NCBI GenBank assembly: GCA_963921195.1
Contig: OY992539.1
Location: forward strand, 100,758,964-100,822,963
DNA from: Pegoplata infirma
Lineage: Eukaryota; Arthropoda; Insecta; Diptera; Anthomyiidae
Length of the DNA stretch: 64,000 nucleotides
Reading direction: 5' to 3'
Position 1 is the stretch's first letter. The number at the start of each line of letters is the position of its first letter. The translations under genes and the position numbers were made by a program. The notes below the pieces were generated by a model, which ran no database searches, was not told the DNA's origin, and was given only the letters and a program-made list of their open reading frames with translations. Positions 21,201-33,200 of the stretch are shown here, one piece after another.

Positions 21201-24200
21201 ATGATTCGAAAATCCATACTCACAACTATTTGTAAAATTCGAATGTCCTTAAAGCAGCGATGCGCACACACATACTATAACATTTATGCTTGTGTGGGTA
21301 GTAGCAAGCGAAAAGTCAACAAATTTGCTCAAGCAACAGAATTTTATAGTGTATGTGGGTTTACAGCGCACAAGCCTATTCCCGCGGGAATAGGAATTAC
21401 AAAAATACGCATGACTGCCTTAAAGTCTACAAAACTTAAATAGCTCAAAAAAAAAAAAAAACATAAATTTAAATGTCCAAATTCATAAAAAAAATTTAAG
21501 CGATTAATAACAGGTTGATTAATGGAATTTCCATATAAAATTTGTTTAATAAACCTCAAATAAGACTCTTTTAATTTTATTGAAAAACTTTAAGACGTAT
21601 TTAATTAGTTATGTATATAGAAATCTTAATTTTCGAAATTTTGTGTACTAAAATATTTCAAATTTCGAAATTTCGAATTTGAAGTACCCCCCAAAATCCA
21701 TGGTAATTTGTTGTATAAAATTTTTCACGGGTTAATGATGTCATAAAAAGTTAATTTTAATCAAAGTTTATTTTGAGTAAATGCTAAATAAATAATATGA
21801 TATAATTAATTTCGCCAAAAAAATATTTTTTTTTTTTGAATTAATACTCGAAAATTAGACCTCACGGAATATAGTTTTTCGATTTTTCTGAAATTTTTAC
21901 TATATTGTTATTAGACCTAGTTACACAGTATTCCGACCCCAATACATTAAAAATCTAAAGTTTAGTTTTGAGTGCCACTCTTATATAAAGTTTTTGTAAA
22001 ATTTTGACATTTTGTTCTTTTTCTAAAAAACAGTCAATCGACAAAAAAAAAAAATAGTTATATCAATATTTTTCGGAAATTTTCTGCTCTGCAAGTTGTG
22101 TGAAAACATTTATTGAGTGCAACGTATTTTAAGCCAAAAATTAAAAAAAAAGCCAAATATAAAAAAATCGTGGACTTTGACCAAAATATTATGACTAGCA
22201 GACATGAGATTGCTTGGAACTGTTTTCCCAGGTTAAACTACTAATAACACCCTACGATCCTGCGATGACCCAACCGAAATACAGTCATGCATAAATAAAC
22301 GAGGGCCGTTTGAAAAATGATTATGTCACAATTTTTGATTTTGATCGCTTAAAACACCATGATCGACTATATTTATCTGGAAATGGGGTATGACAAAAAT
22401 GTTTGTCAACTGGTTCTGCATTAAAATGATTATATGCATTTTTTTCGTAAAGCCCTTAGATTAAAAGTTATAGCGCTAAAATTTTTGTATTAATTTTAGT
22501 CCATTTTTAGGGCTAAAAGTCGAAAGTGATTTGCCTGTTTTCATCCGACAGGACCAGTTTTGGCACGGATATTATTTTTAACGTCCAAACTACCGGAAAT
22601 TGCGCGGGGAGCGGAAAAATTAATACTTTTGACATTCCAGTGTATTTCATGGGTGCTCTACTGCAGATAGAATAAACTTTCCTTAATAAATTTTTAATGC
22701 ATTTGGTACTTCACTACCGCCAAAAAAATTTTGTGAAGAGGAATTTTCGAAACTTTGAAAATTTTCGAAACGTATACATTTTTTTGTCTTTAAAACATTT
22801 GTATTTGTTTACACATACAAACAATGTCGTTAAACTATATTCAATTTGAGCTATCTAAAAAAACATAACTTTTCAGGAGAGCAAAAAAACCGTCGCATTC
22901 GCGTATTTTTAAACTTTTTGTCGGCCGATCTTTTACAATATTAATTAATAATTACTACTAAATTTTACACGTGCTTTGTTTGTAAAAATTCGTATTATTC
23001 GCTGAGTTACAGCAGATAGCTCAACCTTTTTTATTTGAAATTAATTAACCTAAGCAGATAGCTCATTAAATATAGACTTTAAAGCCTTATAACTTTTTAA
23101 CGGATTATGATAAAAATGTGAATTTGGTACCATATTTCTCATTTTTCTAAGCCCTTCCAATACAGGTGTCAAAAAAAATACTTTTTAATTTTTTTTTAAA
23201 TCATCGATTTTTTCGCGCTTTATCGCCATTATTTAGAACCTTCATGAAGCTTGCGAAAAATGTCATAACACTTGTGTTTGCTGTACAATCGAATGGGCAA
23301 ATAAAATATGCAAAAAGTTTAACCGGTTTTGTTCCGCATCGAAATATGGGTCAAAAACCGCGTTTTTAACCGCGGAAAGGAGTTGAAACTTAAAAAAAAA
23401 AAAAAACAGCCATTATTTTTATTGATGAAAACACCGTATAAAAAGTGATACTATAAAAAAATTTAAATTTAAAAGTTTACCCTAGTAAACTATACTGTAG
23501 ATAGCTCAAATTTTTATTTATAAAAAAACATGGTTTCACATAGCTCATGCTATTTTTGCAATAAAATAGTCTTAAAATATTTTTTTTTGTTCTGAAATTA
23601 ATACCATAGATGGCACTTATGCCAGCGAACATTTTGCCATCAAAAACTAATTTTCGTCAACCGAGCAGATAGCTCAAATTGAATATAGTTCCACGATGTA
23701 TTTGTTTACTTAAAAGGGCAAAATTAATTTGCCAAAAAAAATGTTGTATTCGAAACTTTTTTTTTTAATTTTCGGGACTTGTAGATTTTTTTTATTCAAA
23801 TCTTGTAGTTCAAATATCAAAAAAAAAATGTTTCTGGAAATTTTGGAACTTTTTTGGAACTTTAAAAATTTTGATATGTGCAAATCTCTTCTGTAACAGG
23901 ATAATTAGTTGTGAGACTGTTTAGTGATAAGTAAAATTTTCAACTGTCACATGATTGGCATTTAAGTGAAATGTTTTAAGTTTTTACCAGTACTGGGATA
24001 GGTGTCAAAAAACTCTTCCAGAAAATTAATAATACGATAAATAAAAATATTATCCTTAAATCAATTTAACCAATCTGATTTGTTTTTTAATTAATTCTCT
24101 TCTATGTGAGATGTTTATTTGGTTGAGAACAAAACAACTTGTTGTAACTTATGTTTTTATTTTAAGAAATCAAGAGGCTAATCACGTAAAACGAAAACGA

Positions 24201-27200
24201 TCGACGATCGATAAGCGACATCAAAATACATATCGTTTTTAAGGAACATTTGAAAGTTTTTATTTATTATAATATTAAATAGTGTTGTCTATTCCAGAAA
24301 CATTAAGAAATATAAAAAAAAAAGTTGTTTAGTTTAGGAGCAACACGATTCTAAAAATCAACGATAGTCAACTATAATTTAACGTTTCTTCACAAAAAAA
24401 AAATAGGTCAACCAACAAATTGGTCACATTGTAATTGTAAATTAATAAAAAAAATATAAATTTGTTTGTTTTGTAACTGTTTATGTTTTAATGTATTTTC
24501 GTGTTTATGTTGTTTTTTTTCATAAATTTTTTTCTTCGTACATTTTGTTGATATTTAGTATAAAAAAAAACATTAAATAAACATTGAGGAAAAAAAAAAA
24601 CAGAAAAAATTTTAATTATTATATCAAAGAATTTAATTCCATAACATTAAATTTTACATCGTTTCTATTTAATATTTTTTCATTTTTATTATTGTGGGGA
24701 TCAAGCATCTTCTTTGAATATAATCTTTATCTTTTTATTATATTTCAAAATGTATGTGTCGCTGTAAAAAAGTAAATTCTTGAATTTGGACTTTTATTTT
24801 ATTTTTGGCTTATGGTTTATTTAATTTTTTTATTATTTTTTTTTAGTAAAATTTTAAAAACAGTACTGTTAGAAATGGTTGCTAAGCCTAAGGCAAGGAA
24901 ACATATTATTTAAAAATTAATTTTAAAATAAATATTTACAAGGGAAGTATCTCAACCCTTATGAACCGATTTGCCTGAAACTTAAAATATATATTAAAGA
25001 GACGATTTTAAGGTTGGGGTGTCTCGGCTTATCGGCCATATCGGTGTTTAAAAATTTCGTTGTCCCCTTATGAAACCATGTGGACCTTCGGGAAAATTTT
25101 GATAACTTCCGAACTAATAGGAATATCGTCTAGGGCAAAAATACGGGTCGACTTAAATTTAATAAAGATTATTTTTTATTCATATGGATATCGTAGGTCT
25201 ATGTCTTCACACAAGTACCCCCCAAAATTTACACATTTTCCTGAAAAAAATATTTAAAGAAGCCGATTTTTTACAAGGTTGTGCCACCATTGGATAGGCA
25301 TTAAAAAATCCTTTCTTCTCATATGAAAACATCATATAGCTTTTTAAAAAGAAATGGCTGAAAAATCCAAAAAACGATTTTTTCGCCATTTTTTTGACCC
25401 ATGTTTTGAACCCCTTAATCCCCGATATGGCCGATAAGCCGAGACACCCCAACCTTATAATTGTCTCTATTATATATATTTTAAGTTTCAGGCAAATCGG
25501 TTCATAAGGGTTAAGATACTTCCCTTTTAGTACGTTTTAAAAAATAAACAACAAAATATTAATAAACAACTATTATGGTCACTCTAAGCTGAGGGTCACT
25601 GACGTTTTTATGGACGTAAATTTTTGTCTTACAAAATTAAAAAAAAAAAAAACTTTTTTAAAAAGGGCGTTGAGAATCAGATAAAGAAAAATGTAAATAT
25701 TGCTATTACCTTAAAAATAACTTGACGTTGAGCCATTTTTTATTGAAGATATGAAATCAATAAAAAAGTTTTAAATTTAAATAATTTCACGATATTTTAT
25801 TCGGGGGAGCCAGGTTTAAAGACTTAAAAACTACACGGTGCTAGAAAAAACACAAAATCGAATATACTTTTAAAATGAAGTAGTTAAGGTTGTAGGTCTC
25901 GTCGAAAAGATCACAAAAATGCCTATAAAACTTGCCAGACACCCTCGAATTTTAAAGTTATTGTCAAAAAACATTATTTTGGGACTTTTCCCACTAAACC
26001 ACGTGTAACTTTAACATTTTTCAACCGATTTAAAATTTTTCAACTGTTTTGGATAGAAGAAGGATAGGGATTTTCATATGTGTGAATGGGTCTATACATA
26101 TAAGAAAGATATGTATTGATTTTTTCAACAATATCTAATTTTTTTGTTATTTTTTTTAAATTTTTTGAGTTTATCGATTTTTTTCTGCTATAGTTTGTTC
26201 AACAACATTTATAGTAACAAACGTATTCCTAAAGAAAATTTACTTGTGCTTCTTTACGAACAGCGTCTGCGAACTAAGGTCCTTGCTGCTCCGCGGGGTA
26301 GTAAGACCTTTTGGTCATTTGTTAAAAGGGTAAAGAATAATACTAGTTCATCCATTCCAACCCTTATAATGAATGACCAAATATTCACAGACCCGGTTGA
26401 TAAAGCCAACCTTTTAGCTGACATGTTTGCAAGGAATTCATACTTGCCGGAAAGCAATCAACCACCGCCCGAACTCGAAAGGGTATCTGTTACTATGTCC
26501 AAGATGTTTTTTCGAGCTCGTGCAGTCAAAAGGGTCCTTGAAGATCTCAACATAAATAAGTCCCCGGGACCGGATGGGGTTACGGCTATAGTCCGGAAGA
26601 AGTGTGCATTGTCGTTATCTCGTCCTTTGGCAGCATTATTTAGCTACGCGTACCGGTTAGGAGTTTTTCCCTCTTGCTGGAAGGTGGCCAACGTCCAGCC
26701 AATCCCAAAAAAGGGTGAGGCTACAAACCCTGAAAACTACCGCCCAATAGCAATATGTTCTACGCTCTCGAAAGTCATGGAGAGCATGATCAATCACCAC
26801 TTGGTAAATTATCTGGAGTCTAATTCACTTTTGTGTGATCGACAGTATGGCTTTCGTAGAAGTCGTTCTACGGGAGACCTGTTAGCGTTTCTTTCGGAAC
26901 GTTGGAGTCGTTCTATTCACCAATTCGGCGAAAGCAAAGTAGTTGCTCTAGATATTTCTAAAGCGTTTGATCGTGTGTGGCACGGTGCACTCGTTTCAAA
27001 ACTTATTGCGTTTGGTGTCGGTAGAGATTTCTCTCGATTTATATCGAGCTTTCTCAGAGACCGATCTATACGAATTGTTATAGATGGGTTCTCATCAGAT
27101 GAGTCTCGTTTAAATTCAGGAGTACCGCAAGGCTCTGTTCTTTCTCCTACACTTTTTCTTATTTTTCTTAACGACCTCCTGGGTCTAACTTCCAATCCTA

Positions 27201-30200
27201 TCTATTCTTTCGCAGATGACAGCAACATTTGTCATTCATTTTCCTTTAATCATAGACCAAACCTTACTGAGGTTGAAGCTATGAGGCAGAACATGAATGA
27301 CACACTCAATCATGACCTTACGACAATCTCCGAGTGGGGTCTTGCGAATCGGGTCGATTTTAATGCTCGTAAGACCCAATGTTGTATGTTGACCCACAGA
27401 AGGATTGTGGAATCAGCGTCATCTGTATCCATGGGTGGTATAGCTATTGAGGAATCAGACACTCTTGATGTTCTAGGCATGAGGATCCAATGTGATGTTC
27501 GCTGGAACCAACATGTTTTTCAAGTGTCGAAAGAAGCATTCAAGTGTCTTGGTTTCTTAAAACGGTGCAAAAATTACTTCACTCCATCTGATCTCCTCAC
27601 TATTTATACCGCCTATATCCGACCGAAAATGGAATACAACTCCCATATCTGGGCAGGTGCTTCAAGGTCTATCTTGAAGCTTCTGGACCGGGTGCAAAGG
27701 AGTGCGTTGAAGCTCATCAATGACAGTAGGGTATCCAGCTCTATTGATTCATTGGAGCATCGTCGGAATGTGGGTTTTGCGACACTGTTCTATCTGATCA
27801 CTGTTCAGCTGAGATGGGCGAACTCATTCCTGAGACGCGGGTGCATGCCCGTAGTACTCGCCTCTCTAGCAGATCACATCCGTTCGTTGTCGACTGTCCA
27901 ATGTCTCGCACAACGCATTACAGAGAAAATTCGTTTCTCGGTCGAACTAGCCGTATGTGGAATAAACTTCCGGCAGAAGTCTTTCCAGTCGGCTATAATT
28001 TAGAAAAATTCAAATTAAATGTCCACAAACACTACTCCCTCTTTCCATCTCCTCACAACCTATTTTCCTAATACCAACACAATGCATTGCATTAGTAGGG
28101 GGCATCCCCTGAGTGTTGGCTCAAAGTAAAAAAAAAAAATCGGATAACAATTGACAGAGTTGTGATAATTTTTCTAAAAAAGAAAATTAAGATTTTGTAT
28201 TTCCTGGGATAACCCAGGAAAAAAATAACGAACATACTGAGACGTCGCGTATCATTATTTAAAGGTTTTTGACCTCCTGAATTCGAATTTGACCTTGAAA
28301 TTGCGCTATCTTATTAAGTTTTTGATATATCAATTTATGGCAAATATCTCAAAAACCTCATGAGATAGAGCAATTTAAAGGCCAGATTCGGATTCAGTGC
28401 GCCAAAAACCTTTTAAAATATTGTACATGACTATTTATGATAAATTTATTTTTTTTGCCTGGGTTATCTGAACAGCGATTTCCTGCAAAATCTTAATTTT
28501 CTTTTTTAGAAAAATTATCACAACTCTGTCAATTATTATCCGATTTTTTCTGGATAAAGCTTATCGTATTTAGAATTAAATTTTCTTTAAAAAAACGTCC
28601 ATAAATATAAAGGTTTTTAAACGAACTATAACAGAAAAAAATCGATAAACTCGAAAAATTTTCAAAAAAATAACAAAAAAATTTGATTTTATAGAAAAAA
28701 TCAATAGATATCTTTCTTTAACGTATTGGCCAATTCACACACATGGAAAGCCCTATCCTTTTTCTATCCAAAACAGTTTTAAAATTTAAAATCGGTTGAA
28801 AATTTTTTGAATTACACAAGGTTTAGTAAGAAAAGTCCCAAAAAAAGTTTTTTGACAATAACTCTAAAATTTGAGGGTGTCTGGCAAGTTTATTGGAAAT
28901 TTTTGTGATCTACTCGACAAGACCAACAACCTATACTATGTCACATCAGAAGTATTTTTTCACTGTATCACAGTGTATTTAATCAAGGCAACTCGCCACA
29001 AATTTTACCATTTTTCCAATATTTGACCACGCCTCTTAAGCCCAGTTTTTGAAAATTTGAAAAACCAAAAACGCAATTTTCTTAGTTCCATATAGGGATA
29101 TCCAAACAACCTACTCAGAAATTTACGGGACACATGTTTTTCTGTAGCGGGACATTTGGTGTGGAATGCCTCATATGTATTTTCAATTCTCGTATTATTT
29201 TTTTGTTTCATAAAATTTTGCGCCATATTTCATATGAAAAGTTCCCCAAAATTTTTGGGCACATTTTTATAGTTTTGGAGCAAAATTTCAAATAAAAACT
29301 TGGGTTATTTTTCATAACGAAAAATAAAATATAAAAAATTAAATTGGTTTTAATTTTTGTCAAAAATTTTGAAATGTCAAAACTGTAATAAGTCATAATG
29401 AAACAGTGACTAAAAAATAATAATAAAACCAGAAATACCGGTATTCCCGGGAATATATCTACACTCAGAGAAGAGATATGATTGTGGCAGCTATTATTTA
29501 AAAGCGTCATATTATGATTGTAAATTCTATCATAATATGTTTATTGCAATCATAAAATATTTGTTGAAATCATATTATGGTTCTAAATTATGATTTTTCG
29601 AATATTAAGGATAATAATATGATTGCTACAAATAAGTTACGATTACATTTTCAATCATAATATGACGCTCTTAAATTATGGTTGCACAACAAAATCTCTC
29701 CTCTGCACGGTGAGCCTTAGCGATGTTTAGGTTGAACTTTAGTGTCGACGAAAAGTGTAAGCGCAGTTCGATTTCTACACGATTAAATGTCACAAAACTT
29801 TTAACAGCGAAATCGTAGCTGCTTGCATTCGCGAGATAACGCGAGATAACGCGAAATTAGTGTTTTTGTATTTTTTAAAATTTTGACATTGAAGTTTTTT
29901 AAATATTTTTAAAAACTGAGTATACAGTTTTAATTGTACTTATTTAAAGGTCACAAAACAGTTAACATCAAAATCCTATCTTCTTTAGTTCGCCAGAAAT
30001 CGCGAAATTAATTTTTTGCTGTTTTTCTTTTTGTTTTTTATCTTTGGATACGTTTCTTTAAAATTTCGTAAAAACATGGAATGCAGTTTTACTTGTGCTT
30101 GATCAAAGGTCACACAGTTGTTGACATCGAAATTGTAGGTGTTAAATTTCGCGAGATATCGCGTAATTATATATTTTTTTTTTATTATTTATTTATAATT

Positions 30201-33200
30201 TAAAACCGCTTCTTTGGAAATAATAAAAAAAGTGGTATGCAGTTTGATTTGAACATGTTGGAAGAAATTAAAACTGCCCACAAAAAAATTATAGCTGCTC
30301 ACTTTCGCGATAAATAGCGAAAAACACCATTTTGGGGGTATTTCTTGTTTTGATTAATAAAAGAAGTTTCTTTAACATTAGGCTTGTTTTTTGCGCTTTT
30401 GGATTATCTTAATCCATATTTTTAGTTCATGTGACACAAACCAGACGGCGCTAGTTTATATTCTGTTGACTACGTAAATGTATACGACCTTTAACACACC
30501 CTTCATTTAAACACACATATTAATGTCACTAATAAGTTGTTGTTACTGGAAATTTTATTTATATTTTACACAAAAAAACTTTAAAATGAATAATAACATT
30601 TATACAAAACATTTATATCAATTTTTTTTAACAAAAAAAAAATAATAAACTTGTTTAAATTTCCCGTACGGTGTTAGACAGCGTCATATGTTTTTTTGTT
30701 TGTTTTCTTTATTCTCTCTCATTCTTAGTTCTAAATTAAGTACTAAACATGCTGCGTTGTAAACTTTAGTAGCAAATTCATTAGTGTTGACAACAACCCT
30801 TATAAATCGAAAATTAATCCAACTACCAAGGTGGATTTATTTTGTTCGCTAAATCTTAATCCAAACACGCAAAAAACACACTAATTGTTGAAAAACACGA
30901 AATGCAGTTTGATTTGCTATTGATTAAAGGTGATAAGGCTGTTATCATTTAAATTCTAGCTGCTCAATTCTTCGAGATATCGCTAAAAAACTAGCTAAAC
31001 TACTATTTATTCATTACTTTGAGTTATTTTTGGTCTGTAAAAACATTTACTTCAATTAACGCCAAAGATGTGGTATGCAGTTTGAATTCGAGGTTATTTA
31101 AGTTGACAAAACTGCAAGCATAAAAATTATAGATGATCAATTTCCCGAGAAATCGCAAAATTACTATTCAAGCTTTTATATTAATTAATTTATTTTTTCT
31201 TTAGTGTTTAAAATAAAGGAAAAAAATCAAGAAACGACAAATATATTGCATGCAATTTGAATTTTATGTGGTTAAAGGGGGTAAAACTGCTTAAATCAAT
31301 ATCTTGACTCCAATTTTTTACTTATTTTTTTAATTTTGCAATTTCTCGCGAAATTGAGAAAATATGATTTCGATGTTAACTGTTTTGTGACTTGAATATA
31401 AATACATACTCAGTTTTTGAAGATATTTAAAAACTTCATTGTCAAAATTTTAGAAAATACAAAAACACTAATTTCGCGATATCTCGCGAATGCGAGCAGC
31501 TACGATTTTGCTGTTAACAGTTTTGTGACATTTAATCAAGTAGAAATCGAACTACGTTTACACTTTTCGTCGACACTAAAGTTGAACCTAAACATCGCTG
31601 AGGCTCACCGTGTCTGCGTGTAGAACCCGAAACCGGTACCTGAACCGGGAGTACCGGAATTCCCGGGAATATCGAGAACGAGGAAATGGGGAACACTAGA
31701 TGAGACCTGTCCATCAATAAAAATTACGGCATCACAGATTTCACAAAATCATATTTTTTGGAAATTTTGAAAATGAAAAGGTGTGTTGACTTGAGTTATT
31801 ATCTTAAACGTACGTTTTTTTGATAAACCTATTTTGTTATAATAGAAATAAAATTAACTATATACAATGTATATTATACATATTTCCTTAACAATTTTCA
31901 AATAAAATTTACTGTCATAATATGTTTAACTTGATGGGGTCCTATATTTTGATACCCTCTATCAGAAAGTGGAGGGTATACAATTTTTTTAAACCTGGCT
32001 CCTCCCTTAACGGAATTAGAATTAACATTTACAAAAGTGTTTCAAATATGGCATCACTTCAATTAAAAGCTTTAAATATACAAATGTATACATTTAAATG
32101 TTATACAAACCCATAGGGGTTAATTTTACTTAAAATCACTAACATCTGTAAAACAAATTACCCCAATTCATACCATTTCATATAAGTAATTTAATATGTG
32201 TCAAAACGGATTTTACAAATCATTAATATAATTAAATGCTAACGATTATTTTTGTTTTGTTTCCACATTATTAGGTTTAACTTTTTCTTTCCCTGTCATT
32301 ATAAATATTTTAATTTAGGTTACAAAATACAAAAAGTATAACAGTTTTGTTATGATTTAAGGAAAAACAAATATAATTTTTTTTGTTGGGTTGAGAAATT
32401 TATAACTTACCTTTTGTTTTTTTAATTTTTGCTCTTCCTCCATTTGAAGGGTTTCCTCATTGTAACTGTTGTTATTGTTATTTCTATTACTCTTGGTAGT
32501 TACATCCTGTTGCTTAATTGGATTCTTGTCAATTGTATCACGCGCTTCATTAGTGTCATTCGCAATTTGTTCGTTAGCTTTATTATCCTGGTCTTGATGC
32601 TGCTGCTGCTGTTTGCTTCCAGCCATATTTGTTGTATTGGTACTGCTACCATCCTCTACTGAATCATGACGGTTTTCAGTTTCGTTGTCATTTTGTTTAA
32701 TATCCTTATTTTCATCATCATTTTCATGGTCTGTCAGAATACAGTGGAATGGTGGAAATGTTAAAAAAATATTATGTATATAAATAAGAATAGAAATAAA
32801 AAAAAAAAAAAGATAAAATAAGTGAGAGAAATGATTTTAATTCATGAAAAATAATGGAAATGTTTTTCCATATTTATTTGCAGTAATTTTTCTTGCAGTC
32901 AGTCGTACATCTCTAAGGTATTGTAAAATTAAATATTTTGATAATAAATCTTTGTTTTATTCAACTGCTTGTACTACTATACGTTTAATATGAAAGAGTG
33001 TTCAAGAAATTATTTTTTGAAAGTTAAATAATTTAGATGAATTGCAAATTTTCTGAAGTAGGAATAAACAAATTCTAATGTTCGCTTAATTTGTAAGACT
33101 TATTGATTAATGTAACAAAATCAGTTGAGTAATATAGAATATCAATTTTCCAAAGTAACAAAAACCTTTGAGATTTCCTAACATATCATGCGATATGTTA

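Larger units (their letters stand above)
25834..28975. mobile_element. foldback element E split by a LINE
   Basis: The left arm 25834-26202 pairs with 28615-28975: CTTGCCAGACACCCTCGAATTTT near 25931 against AAATTTGAGGGTGTCTGGCAAG near 28867. An inner inverted repeat lies at 28140-28550 (GACAGAGTTGTGATAATTTT against AAAATTATCACAACTCTGTC). Ends are CACGGTG and CACAGTG flanked by TA, suggesting a Tc1/mariner-type target. The LINE 26203-28139 lies in the left arm and has replaced part of it. Confidence 0.7.

Noticed and set aside
21039..21559. 134-codon and 71-codon frames
   Set aside because: They lie in the arms and loop of the hAT-type foldback and have no recognisable motif.
26254..27195. 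Minus-strand frames opposite the LINE reverse transcriptase
   Set aside because: They are shadows without motifs; the plus strand carries all RT signatures.
29766..31500. CRISPR-like regular repeats
   Set aside because: Units are about 150 bp with diverged spacers, in fly DNA, bounded by transposon ends.
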